A stretch of DNA of 15,525 bases from DATACN01 sp038215095 (GTDB lineage: Bacteria; Actinomycetota; Thermoleophilia; Solirubrobacterales; Thermoleophilaceae), in the NCBI GenBank assembly GCA_038215095.1, contig JBBQRG010000068.1:1-15525 (forward strand), written 5' to 3'. The translations under genes were made by a program, and so were the position numbers. Positions 5,004-12,773 of the stretch are shown here, piece by piece; position 1 is the first letter of the stretch; every line of letters begins with the position of its first letter. The notes below the pieces were generated by a model. The model had not been told where the DNA came from, did not search any database, and saw only the letters and a list, made by a program, of their open reading frames with translations.

Positions 5004-5642
5004 TTGGCGAAGCTCACCTTCGAGATCTCGATGTCGCTGGACGGCTTCGTGGCGGGCCCGAACCAGAGCCGCGAGGACCCGCTCGGCGAGGGCGGCATGC
5101 AGCTTCACGAGTGGATCTTCGGGCTGGCGGCCTGGCGCGAGCGCCAGGGCCTCGAGGGCGGCGAGCGCAACATCGACTCCGAGCTCATCGAGGAGTCGAT
5201 CGCCCGCGTGGGGGCCACGATCATGGGCAAGCGCATGTTCGGCGGCGGCGACGGGCCGTGGGGCGACGAGCCTTGGGAGGGCTGGTGGGGCGACGAGCCG
5301 CCCTTCGGGCACCCGGTCTTCGTGCTCACGCACCACCCGCGCGAGCCGCTCGTCAAGGGGGCCACGACGTTCACGTTCGTGGAGGGCATCGAGCCGGCGC
5401 TCGAGCAGGCGCTGTCCGCGGCGGGCGGCAAGGACGTGGGCATCGGCGGCGGCGCGAACGTGGGGCAGCAATACATGAAGGCCGGGCTGCTCGATGAGCT
5501 CCAGATCCACCTCGTGCCGGTGCTGCTGGGCGGCGGCGTGGCGCTGTTCGAGGGGCTGGAGGGGGTGTCGCTGGAGCCCGCGAGCGCGGTGGGCTCGCAG
5601 GCCGTGACCCACCTCAGCTACCGCGTAGGGTTGAAGCCGTGA
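5004..5642 (+). CDS. RibD C-terminal/DHFR-like reductase family protein (212 aa)
   Basis: The sequence has the hallmarks of the RibD_C family: an N-terminal KLTFEISMSLDGFVAGP, a central ATIMGKRMFGGG, PVFVLTHHPR, and near the end DVGIGGGANVGQQYMKAGLLDELQIHLVPVLLGGG. These proteins share the dihydrofolate-reductase fold and probably use NADPH, but most are of unknown substrate. The tryptophan- and glycine-rich GPWGDEPWEGWWGDEPP loop at about residue 83 is typical of one subgroup. TTG at 5004 is taken as the start because it restores the first strand; ATG at 5031 would remove it. The stop overlaps the aconitase GTG in GTGA. It sits in a run with the MBL-fold gene. Confidence 0.85.
   Translation: MAKLTFEISMSLDGFVAGPNQSREDPLGEGGMQLHEWIFGLAAWRERQGLEGGERNIDSELIEESIARVGATIMGKRMFGGGDGPWGDEPWEGWWGDEPPFGHPVFVLTHHPREPLVKGATTFTFVEGIEPALEQALSAAGGKDVGIGGGANVGQQYMKAGLLDELQIHLVPVLLGGGVALFEGLEGVSLEPASAVGSQAVTHLSYRVGLKP
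5626..5631 (+). promoter_or_regulatory. -10-like box TAGGGT inside the reductase gene, before acnA
   Basis: TAGGGT ends seven bases before the GTG at 5639, and no Shine-Dalgarno is visible there. It uses GTA and GGG codons in a gene that otherwise prefers G- or C-ending codons in common families. It could give acnA its own leaderless transcript in addition to read-through from the operon. Confidence 0.4.
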
Positions 5643-8368
5643 GCGAGCTGAAGGTCGGCGGCGAGACCTACGAGATCTTCCGCATCGACGACCTCCAGTC
5701 GAAATACGACGTGGCGAGGCTGCCCTACTGCCTGAAGATCCTGCTGGAGAACCTGCTTCGAAACGGCGAGCAAGAGGGCGCCGAGGCGGTGGCGAAGTGG
5801 GACGCGAAGGCCGAGCCCTCGGAGCAGATCGCCTACACCCCCGCGCGCGTGCTGATGCAGGACTTCACCGGCGTGCCGGCGATCGTGGACCTGGCCGCCA
5901 TGCGCGACGCGATGGAGGAGCTGGGCGGCGAGGCCAAGCAGATCAACCCGCTGGTGCCGGTCGAGCTGGTGATCGACCACTCGATCCAGGTGGACGTGTT
6001 CGCCGAGCGCTTCGCCTTCGAGCGCAACGCCGAGCTCGAGTTCGAGCGCAACCGCGAACGCTATGCCTTCCTGCGCTGGGGCCAGACGGCCTTCGACAAC
6101 TTCTCGGTGGTGCCGCCCAACACCGGCATCTGCCACCAGGTGAACCTGGAGTACCTCGCGCGCGTGGTGGCGACGCGCGACGGCCAGGCCTTCCCCGACA
6201 CGCTCGTGGGCACCGACTCGCACACCACGATGGTGAACGGGCTGGGCGTGCTGGGCTGGGGTGTGGGCGGCATCGAGGCCGAGGCGGCGATGCTGGGCCA
6301 GCCGGTGTCGATGCTCGTGCCGCAGGTGGTGGGCTTCCGGCTGACCGGCGAGCTGCCGGAGGGCGCCACGGCCACCGACCTCGTCCTGACCGTGACCCAG
6401 CTGCTGCGCGAGCGCGGCGTGGTGGGCAAGTTCGTGGAGTTCTTCGGCGCGGGCCTGGCCGGCCTGCCGCTGGCCGACCGCGCCACGATCGGCAACATGG
6501 CGCCGGAGTACGGCGCGACCTGCGGCATCTTCCCGGTCGACGCCGAGACGCTGCGCTACCTCGAGTTCTCCGGCCGCCCGAAGGAGCGCGTGGAGCTGGT
6601 GGAGGCCTACTGCCGCGAGCAGGGCGTCTTCCACGACGAGGACTACGAGGAGGCCACCTACTCCAACACGCTCGAGCTGGACCTGTCGACCGTCGTGCCC
6701 AGCCTGGCCGGGCCCAAGCGCCCGCAGGACCGCGTGGCGCTGTCGGACGCGGCCAGCGACTTCCGCCAGGAGCTGGCCGAGTACGTCGAGGACGTCCAGG
6801 GCGACGAGCGCGGCTACGACGAGTCCGACGCGGAGTCCTTTCCCGCCAGCGACCCGCCGACCTCGGACGGCGGCGGCGAGGAGCCGAAGCCCGGTCACCG
6901 CCACGCCGGCGCGGCGGTGGCCGAGGCCGAGCGCAAGGAGGGGCTCGACCACGGCTCGGTGGTGATCGCCGCGATCACGAGTTGCACGAACACCTCGAAC
7001 CCGTCGGTGATGATCGGCGCCGGCCTGCTCGCCAAGAAGGCTGTCGAGGCGGGGCTGGAGCGCAAGCCGTGGGTCAAGACCAGCCTGGCGCCGGGCTCCA
7101 AGGTCGTGACGGAGTACCTCGAGCGCGCCGGCCTGATCGAGCCATTGGAGAAGCTCGGGTTCAACCTGGTGGGCTACGGCTGCACCACCTGCATAGGCAA
7201 CTCGGGGCCGCTGCCGGAGGAGATCTCGAAGGAGATCGAGGAGCGCGACCTGGCCGTCTGCTCGGTGCTCTCTGGCAACCGCAACTTCGAGGGCCGCATC
7301 CACCCCGAGGTGAAGATGAACTACCTCGCCTCGCCGCCGCTGTGCGTGGCCTACGCGCTGGCCGGCCGCATGGACCTCGACATGCTCGAGGAGCCGCTCC
7401 AGGGTGACACCTACCTGCGCGACCTCTGGCCCTCCCAGGAGGAGGTGAACGCCGAGATCGAGCACGCGGTGAGGTCGGACATGTTCCGCAAGAGCTACGG
7501 CGAGGTGTTCGAGGGCGACGAGAACTGGAACGGGCTCGAGGTGCCCGACGGCGACCGCTACGCCTGGGACGACGAGTCCACCTACGTGAAGCGCCCGCCC
7601 TACTTCGAGGGCATGGACCCCGAGCCGGCCGACGGCTTCGAGCCGGTCGAGGGAGCGCGCGCGATCGCCGTGCTGGGCGACAGCGTGACCACGGACCACA
7701 TCTCGCCGGCCGGCTCGATCAAGAAGGACTCCCCGGCGGGCGCGTACCTGATCGAGAACGGGGTCGAGCGCAAGGACTTCAACTCATACGGCTCGCGGCG
7801 CGGCAACCACGACGTGATGATGCGCGGCACCTTCGCCAACGTGCGGCTGCGCAATCTGCTGGCGCCCGGCACCGAGGGCGGCATGACCAAGAAATTCGCT
7901 TCGAACGATTCTGCATCCCTGCCTCATCGTTCACAGGACGGCGAGGAGACCACGATCTACGAGGCGGCAATGGAGTACGCCGAAGAGGGCGTGCCCCTGT
8001 GCGTGATTGCGGGTAAGGAGTACGGCTCGGGCTCGTCGCGCGACTGGGCCGCGAAGGGCCCTCGCCTGCTAGGCGTGCGCTTCGTGCTGGCCGAGTCCTA
8101 CGAGCGCATCCACCGCTCGAACCTCGTGGGCATGGGCATCCTGCCGCTGCAGTTCCCCGACGGCGAGTCGGCCGAGTCGCTCGGGCTCGACGGAACCGAG
8201 AGCTTCGACCTCGAGCCGCTCGAGGACGGCGCCAAGACGCTGAAGGTGACCGCCGGCGACACCGAGCTCGAGGCGCGGGTGCGCATCGACACGCCGGTCG
8301 AGTGGCAGTACTACCGCCACGGCGGCATCCTGCACTTCGTGCTGCGCCAGCTGCGTGCCGAGGCCTGA
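5639..8368 (+). CDS. acnA: Aconitate hydratase AcnA, IRP/AcnA type (909 aa)
   Basis: This enzyme interconverts citrate and isocitrate in the citric acid cycle in the cytoplasm, using a [4Fe-4S] cluster. The ligands are C449 (TSCTNTSNP), C515 and C518 (GCTTCIGNSG). Other family segments are TGVPAIVDLAAMRD, VGTDSHTTMVNGLGVLGWGVGG, GDSVTTDHISPAGSI and the swivel-domain KEYGSGSSRDWAAKGPRLLG. Length fits the long AcnA type. Two features are unusual: an acidic linker around residues 375-435 with SFPASDPP at 400-407, and an extra stretch near residues 751-767 in DNA of lower G+C. GTG at 5639 overlaps the preceding stop. Its stop lies inside the next gene, so the thioesterase is coupled to it. Some family members also bind RNA, but nothing here tests this. 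Confidence 0.97.
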   Translation: MSELKVGGETYEIFRIDDLQSKYDVARLPYCLKILLENLLRNGEQEGAEAVAKWDAKAEPSEQIAYTPARVLMQDFTGVPAIVDLAAMRDAMEELGGEAKQINPLVPVELVIDHSIQVDVFAERFAFERNAELEFERNRERYAFLRWGQTAFDNFSVVPPNTGICHQVNLEYLARVVATRDGQAFPDTLVGTDSHTTMVNGLGVLGWGVGGIEAEAAMLGQPVSMLVPQVVGFRLTGELPEGATATDLVLTVTQLLRERGVVGKFVEFFGAGLAGLPLADRATIGNMAPEYGATCGIFPVDAETLRYLEFSGRPKERVELVEAYCREQGVFHDEDYEEATYSNTLELDLSTVVPSLAGPKRPQDRVALSDAASDFRQELAEYVEDVQGDERGYDESDAESFPASDPPTSDGGGEEPKPGHRHAGAAVAEAERKEGLDHGSVVIAAITSCTNTSNPSVMIGAGLLAKKAVEAGLERKPWVKTSLAPGSKVVTEYLERAGLIEPLEKLGFNLVGYGCTTCIGNSGPLPEEISKEIEERDLAVCSVLSGNRNFEGRIHPEVKMNYLASPPLCVAYALAGRMDLDMLEEPLQGDTYLRDLWPSQEEVNAEIEHAVRSDMFRKSYGEVFEGDENWNGLEVPDGDRYAWDDESTYVKRPPYFEGMDPEPADGFEPVEGARAIAVLGDSVTTDHISPAGSIKKDSPAGAYLIENGVERKDFNSYGSRRGNHDVMMRGTFANVRLRNLLAPGTEGGMTKKFASNDSASLPHRSQDGEETTIYEAAMEYAEEGVPLCVIAGKEYGSGSSRDWAAKGPRLLGVRFVLAESYERIHRSNLVGMGILPLQFPDGESAESLGLDGTESFDLEPLEDGAKTLKVTAGDTELEARVRIDTPVEWQYYRHGGILHFVLRQLRAEA
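7890..7936 (+). repeat. Short palindromic in-frame insert within acnA
   Basis: GAACGAT (7903-7909) and ATCGTTC (7926-7932) form a 7-bp inverted repeat within 47 bases whose G+C is about half, against about 70% around it. It encodes KFASNDSASLPHRSQ-like residues between the conserved GGMT and DGEETTIYEAA. From memory, E. coli AcnA has about 12 residues fewer at this place. The frame is kept. It resembles a mini-insertion of the palindromic-element kind, but chance loop variation is possible. Confidence 0.4.
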
Positions 8369-8774
8369 GAGTCTCAGACACCACGACCTCTGCTTCGGCT
8401 GCGGCCAGGCGAACCTCTTCGGGCTGCAGCTCGAGCTCGAGCGCACCGCGGACGGCGTGGCCGGCCGCTTTTTCGTGAAGCAGGACCACCAGGGCCCACC
8501 CGGCTACGCACACGGCGGCGTGATCGCGACGGCACTCGACGAGGCGATGGCGCTACTGCTTCACGAGGAGGGCACGCGCGCCTTGACGGCGCGGCTCGAG
8601 ATCGACCTGAAGGCGCCCGCGCCGGTGGGGACCTATGTGGAGGTGAGCGCCGAGGTGGCCGAGCGCGCCGGCCGCCGCTTGGTTCTCAGCGCAACGGCGG
8701 GCAACGAGGATGGCGTGATCGCCACCGCTCTGGGGACCTTCGTGGAGCCCGCTGAGGCGCGCGTCGCCGATTGA
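8355..8774 (+). CDS. PaaI-type hotdog-fold thioesterase (139 aa)
   Basis: The core HGGVIATALDEAMALLLH, with H53 and the acidic D62/E63, and the preceding GPPGYAHG are typical of PaaI-family hotdog thioesterases, which hydrolyse acyl-CoA thioesters. The N-terminal C-x-x-C-G (CFGCGQAN) is common in one branch of this group. The substrate cannot be read from sequence. The GTG at 8355 lies inside acnA, so the two genes overlap by 14 bases and are presumably translationally coupled. No Shine-Dalgarno is needed for that. The gene ends 14 bases before a strong hairpin, so it closes the operon. Confidence 0.85.
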   Translation: MPRPESLRHHDLCFGCGQANLFGLQLELERTADGVAGRFFVKQDHQGPPGYAHGGVIATALDEAMALLLHEEGTRALTARLEIDLKAPAPVGTYVEVSAEVAERAGRRLVLSATAGNEDGVIATALGTFVEPAEARVAD

Positions 8775-8787
8775 CCCCGTATATCGG

Positions 8788-8828
8788 GCACAAGCCGCAG
8801 CTGGCGAGCGCTGGCGGCGCCCTTGTGC
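8788..8828. terminator. Bidirectional hairpin between converging thioesterase and phoD
   Basis: GCACAAG (8788-8794) pairs with CTTGTGC (8822-8828). An inner region CCGCAGC (8795-8801) pairs with GCTGGCGG (8810-8817) apart from one bulge. The structure is long and GC-rich, in the 61 bases between two converging genes, and can serve both. A T-run is absent, as is common in such genomes. Confidence 0.6.
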
Positions 8829-8835
8829 GGCGGGG

Positions 8836-10740
8836 CTAGCCCGGCGGGGCGGCGCGGCGCTCGGCCTCGGCGATGCGCCGGCGGATCAGTGCGCCCACGC
8901 CCAGCATGACCGCGCCCGCTGCGCCCAGCGGGCGTACGTCGAGCCCCGTGAACGGGAGGCTGCCCGTCGCGGCGGCGTTCGCACTCGTGGTGCCGCCACT
9001 CGGCGACCCCGCGGACGCGCCGCCGCCCTTCGAGCCGCCCTTGCCGGCGCTGCGACGCGTGGCCGACGACTCGCAGGCCCTCAGCCGCGCCTTCGGCGGC
9101 GCCGCCGCCGCGCTTGCCTGTGGGGGGCGTGGAGGCTTGCGGCCCAGCACCGCGCCGGCCACCTGCACGTGCGGGTCGCCGGCGGCCACGCGGAAGCCCT
9201 GAAGCGTGAAGACCTCGGACTTCGGCTGCTTGATCGTGCGCGCCGCGCGGTACTCCACCAGCAGCTCGTCGGGCCGCGCCTCCAGCACGCCGTAGCCCTT
9301 GAAGGCCTGGTTCGAGAACTTGATGTGCGGGTTGTTGGCCAGCACCCCGGCGTCGGTCGGCAGCGCCACGGGCTGGGCGGGCGGCTCGCCGAGCTGGTCC
9401 GCCACGCCCGACGAGGTGATCGCGGAGCCCACGAACTCCGTGGCCACCGGGTCGCCGTCGATCGCCGGCACCCCCTCCCGCCCCGACGGCGTGACCTCGC
9501 CGGCGAAGAACGTGTGGATGTCGCCGGTGATGAAGCTCACGTTCTTGATGCCGCGGTCGCGGATGAACTCGATCAGCTCGCGGCGCTCGCCCCCGTAGCC
9601 ATCCCAGCCGTCGGTGTTCAGCGGCTGGCGGGCGGGGAAGTCGAGCGCCATCATCATCAGCTCCGACGTCACGATCTTCCAGGTGGCGGTGGAGGCCGCG
9701 AGCGCGTCCTTCAAGAACTGCTTCTGCGGCGCGCCGAGCATCGTCCGCTTGGGGTCGTTGCGCACGGACTCCGGGCAGCCGGGCGCCACGAAGGAGTCCA
9801 TCGGGCTGCAGGGCTGGTCGTCGCGGTACTGGCGCTGGTCGAGCCGGATCAGCTCCATGTTCGCGCCCATCGGCTCGCGCCCGTAGATCGTGTTGGTGGG
9901 CATTCGCGGCAGGTGCTCGTTCCAGGCCCGGTAGCCGTTGGCCTTGCGCTGCTCGAACGGGACGCGACGGTGGTCGGTGGCTCCGCCCGGCTTGCCGTCG
10001 GCGTAGTTGTCCTCCACCTCGTGGTCGTCCCAAACGGCCACCAGCGCGCAGTTGCGCCGCAGCGCGAGCAGGTTCGCGTCGGTGTGGTAGAGCGAGTACT
10101 TACTGCGGTACTCGGCGAGCGTCTGCGTCTCGCCGTCGGAGGCGCTGTCGTCCTTTCGCACAGGGTCGTTGAAGAAGGCCTTCTCGTAGATGTAGTCGCC
10201 GAGGCAGACCACGAGGTCGAGGTCCGGCTCTGCGGCCAGCCCCTGGTGGGCCGTGTAGTAGCCCACCACGAAGTCCTGGCAGGAGAAGAAGCCGATCCGC
10301 ACGGGCTCGCGCGAGTCGGCCGGGCGGGCGGTGCGGAATCGCCCGACCGGGCTGCTCTCGTCGCAGGTGGCGAAGCGGTAGTAGTACTGCTCGCCCGGCT
10401 TCAGGCCGCTGCTGACGCGCGCCCGCGCGGTGAAGTCGCGCCCGCTCTGCGAGGTGACCTCGCGGCGGTGCACGACGTGGCGAAAGCCGCTGTCGCTCGC
10501 CACCTCGAGCGCGAGCCTGGAGCTGCGCTCCGCGCCCTCGAGGCGCGTCCATAGCGTGATGCCCTTCGTGCTCGGCTGCCCGGCGGCCACGCCCTGCTTG
10601 AAGGCCACGTCGCGCGCCAGCGGCAGCGCCGTCCGCCGCACACGTTCGGCGGAAGCGGCCGCGCTCGCGCCGAACGAGAGCGCTCCCAGCCCGGCGGCGC
10701 CGGCGCCGAGGAAGGCGCGGCGGTCGATTTCCTTCCGCAT
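8836..10740 (-). CDS. phoD: PhoD-family phosphatase, Tat-exported with LPFTG wall anchor (634 aa)
   Basis: The family hydrolyses phosphomono- and diesters outside the membrane, using Fe3+ and Ca2+. Visible motifs are FFSCQDF (C154, the iron ligand in the Bacillus subtilis enzyme), GDYIYE (D182, Y185), WDDHEVEDNYA (D238-H240) and TGDIHTFFAGE (D407, H409). The N-terminus RRAFLGAGAAGLGALSFG is a twin-arginine signal peptide, so it is folded before export. After the catalytic domain comes a Gly/Ser/Ala-rich linker (about 530-590), then LPFTG (595-599), a hydrophobic segment and RRR, a standard sortase sorting signal. It is therefore probably attached to the cell wall. The ATG at 10740 lies 59 bases from the divergent second aconitase gene. 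Confidence 0.92.
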   Translation of the reverse strand: MRKEIDRRAFLGAGAAGLGALSFGASAAASAERVRRTALPLARDVAFKQGVAAGQPSTKGITLWTRLEGAERSSRLALEVASDSGFRHVVHRREVTSQSGRDFTARARVSSGLKPGEQYYYRFATCDESSPVGRFRTARPADSREPVRIGFFSCQDFVVGYYTAHQGLAAEPDLDLVVCLGDYIYEKAFFNDPVRKDDSASDGETQTLAEYRSKYSLYHTDANLLALRRNCALVAVWDDHEVEDNYADGKPGGATDHRRVPFEQRKANGYRAWNEHLPRMPTNTIYGREPMGANMELIRLDQRQYRDDQPCSPMDSFVAPGCPESVRNDPKRTMLGAPQKQFLKDALAASTATWKIVTSELMMMALDFPARQPLNTDGWDGYGGERRELIEFIRDRGIKNVSFITGDIHTFFAGEVTPSGREGVPAIDGDPVATEFVGSAITSSGVADQLGEPPAQPVALPTDAGVLANNPHIKFSNQAFKGYGVLEARPDELLVEYRAARTIKQPKSEVFTLQGFRVAAGDPHVQVAGAVLGRKPPRPPQASAAAAPPKARLRACESSATRRSAGKGGSKGGGASAGSPSGGTTSANAAATGSLPFTGLDVRPLGAAGAVMLGVGALIRRRIAEAERRAAPPG

Positions 10741-10786
10741 CGCGCCCGCAGTCTTACCGCCTGGGCCCCCTCACCGCGCCACACCG

Positions 10787-10792
10787 TAGGAT
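10787..10792 (+). promoter_or_regulatory. -10-like box TAGGAT for leaderless second aconitase
   Basis: TAGGAT ends seven bases before the ATG at 10800, with no Shine-Dalgarno between. It lies in the 59-base gap between divergent phoD and the aconitase. No -35 consensus was seen 15-19 bases upstream. A TAAGAC at about 10751-10756 on the minus strand might serve phoD. Confidence 0.5.
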
Positions 10793-10799
10793 CCCGGCG

Positions 10800-12761
10800 A
10801 TGGCGGAGAGCCTGACGCGCCAGATCCTCAGTGAGCACCTCGTCGACGGCGAGCTCAAGCCGGGCGAGCCGATCTCGCTGCGGGTCGACCAGACGCTGCT
10901 CCAGGACGCCACCGGCACGATGGCCTGCATGCAGTTCGAGCAGCTGGACGTGCCGCGCGTGAAGGTGGATCGCGCGGTCCAGTACGTGGACCACAACGTG
11001 ATCCAACTCGACTACAAGAACCCGGACGACCACCGCATGCTCCAGGCGCTGGCGCGCAAGTACGGCATCGACTACTCGCGGCCCGGCAACGGCATCTGCC
11101 ACTACGTGCACATCGAGCGCTACGCCAAGCCCGGCGGCATCCTCGTGGGGGCGGACTCGCACACCACCACCAGCGGCGCGCTGGGCATGATCGCCATCGG
11201 CGCCGGCGGCCTCGACGTGGCGGTGGCGATGGGCGGCTACCCCTACGAGATCGCCTGCCCGGAGGTGGTCGAGGTGCACCTCGACAACAAGCTCGACCGG
11301 CCCTGGGTGCAGGCCAAGGACGTGATCCTAGAGCTGCTGCGCCAGCTGTCGGCGAGCGGCGGCAAGAACAAGGTGTTCGAGTTCACGGGGCCCGGAACTG
11401 CCGACCTGTCCGTGCCGGAGCGCGGCACGATCGCGAACATGATTGCCGAGTTGGGCGCCACCTCCGCGGTGTTCCCGCCCGACGACAACACGCGCGAGTG
11501 GCTCAAGCGCCAGCAGCGCGAGGACGACTTCGAGGACGTCGGGCCGGAGGACGGCTGCGAGTACGACGATCGCGTGGAGATCGACCTGGGCGAGCTGGGG
11601 CCGCTCGTGGCCAAGCCGTCGAACCCCGACAACGTGGTGCCGGTCGAGGAGGTCGCCGGCACGTCGATCGAGCAGGTCTGCTTTGGCTCGTCGGTGAACT
11701 CCGCCTACGTTGACCTGGCCCTGCCGGGCGCGATCCTGGCCGACAAGGACGGCCAGCTCGTCCACGAGAGCGTCACCGCCACCGCCACGCCGGGCTCGCG
11801 CCAGATCCTCGTGGCCATCGCCGAGTCGGGCGTCTACAGCCAGCTCGTCGAGGGCGGCGTGCGCATGCTCGAGCCGGTCTGCGGACCGTGCGTGGGCATG
11901 GGCCAGGCCCCGCCCTCGGACGCCAACTCGCTGCGCACCTTCAACCGCAACTTCCCCGGCCGCTCGGGCACCGCCGAGGACTCGGTCTTCCTGTGCTCGC
12001 CGGCCGTGGCCGCAGTGTCGGTCCTGCACGGCGAGATCACCGACCCGCGCGAGTACGGCGACCCGCCTGAAATGCTCGACATGCCCGAGCTGAAGCCCTA
12101 CGTGGACGACGTGCACATCTTCGCCCCGGCCGACGAGGACGAGGCCGAGAAGATCGAGATACCGCGCGGCCCGAACATCAAGGCGCCGCCCGAGCACGAG
12201 CCGATGGAGGACTCGATCGAGGCGAAGATCGCCACGGTGCAGGAGGACAACATCTCCACCGGCGACCTCGCGCCCGACGGCGTGATCGTCATGTCCTATC
12301 GCTCCAATATCCCCGCGATCGCCGAGTACACCTTCCAGCACCGCGATCCCGACTTCCGCAAGCGCATGCACGAGTGGGGCAAGGGCTTCATCGTGGGCGG
12401 CGAGAACTACGGTCAGGGCTCGTCGCGGGAGCACGCCGCGCTGGCGCCGCTGCAGCTCGGCGTCAAGGCCGTGTTCGCCAAGTCGTTCGCGCGCATCCAC
12501 CGCCGCAACCTGGTCGCGCAGGGCATCCTCGCGCTCACCTTCAAGGAGGACTCCGACTACGACCGCGCCGAGGTGGGCGAGTGCTGGAAGCTCCCGAAGG
12601 TCAAGGAGGAGCTGGAGGACGGCTCCGACGACATCACCGTCGAGATCGAGGGTGGCGACTCGTTCACCGTCACCCACGACTTCGCACCGAAGGAGCGCGA
12701 GATCCTGGTCCAGGGGGGCCTCCTGCACTGGCTGCAGGAGGAGGGCGAGCAGGTCGCCTAG
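10800..12761 (+). CDS. Short (Aquifex-type) aconitate hydratase, 653 aa
   Basis: This belongs to the short aconitase branch of about 650 aa often called the Aquifex type. Segments are GNGICHYVHIERYAKPGG, GADSHTTTSGALGMIAIGAGG, PGSRQILVAI and the swivel-domain NYGQGSSREHAALAP, followed by SFARIHRRNLVAQGIL. Two of the three cluster cysteines are present (C361 and C364, in CGPCVG). The expected first one, in G-S-C-T-N-S, is serine here (FGSSVNS, S298), with C294 four residues earlier. The role is likely aconitate hydratase or a related dehydratase; the ligand change makes this uncertain. It lies 2.4 kb after the long acnA. The ATG at 10800 is supported by a -10-like box seven bases upstream. Its TAG overlaps the converging gene's stop. 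Confidence 0.85.
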   Translation: MAESLTRQILSEHLVDGELKPGEPISLRVDQTLLQDATGTMACMQFEQLDVPRVKVDRAVQYVDHNVIQLDYKNPDDHRMLQALARKYGIDYSRPGNGICHYVHIERYAKPGGILVGADSHTTTSGALGMIAIGAGGLDVAVAMGGYPYEIACPEVVEVHLDNKLDRPWVQAKDVILELLRQLSASGGKNKVFEFTGPGTADLSVPERGTIANMIAELGATSAVFPPDDNTREWLKRQQREDDFEDVGPEDGCEYDDRVEIDLGELGPLVAKPSNPDNVVPVEEVAGTSIEQVCFGSSVNSAYVDLALPGAILADKDGQLVHESVTATATPGSRQILVAIAESGVYSQLVEGGVRMLEPVCGPCVGMGQAPPSDANSLRTFNRNFPGRSGTAEDSVFLCSPAVAAVSVLHGEITDPREYGDPPEMLDMPELKPYVDDVHIFAPADEDEAEKIEIPRGPNIKAPPEHEPMEDSIEAKIATVQEDNISTGDLAPDGVIVMSYRSNIPAIAEYTFQHRDPDFRKRMHEWGKGFIVGGENYGQGSSREHAALAPLQLGVKAVFAKSFARIHRRNLVAQGILALTFKEDSDYDRAEVGECWKLPKVKEELEDGSDDITVEIEGGDSFTVTHDFAPKEREILVQGGLLHWLQEEGEQVA

Positions 12762-12773
12762 GAGGTCTGCTCG
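12746..12773. terminator. Hairpin holding both converging stop codons in its loop
   Basis: CGAGCAG (12746-12752) pairs with CTGCTCG (12767-12773). The loop contains the overlapping stop codons CTAG (12758-12761) of the aconitase and the SRPBCC-like gene. Both genes would end transcription inside each other's last codons. No T-run is seen. Confidence 0.45.

Noticed and set aside
5618..7699. Long minus-strand ORF opposite acnA
   Set aside because: Composition is dominated by His, Leu, Val and Arg, as expected from the antisense of GC-rich code; no motifs.
7890..7936. Sequencing frameshift in acnA
   Set aside because: The frame continues into conserved motifs on both sides without correction, so an in-frame insert explains it.
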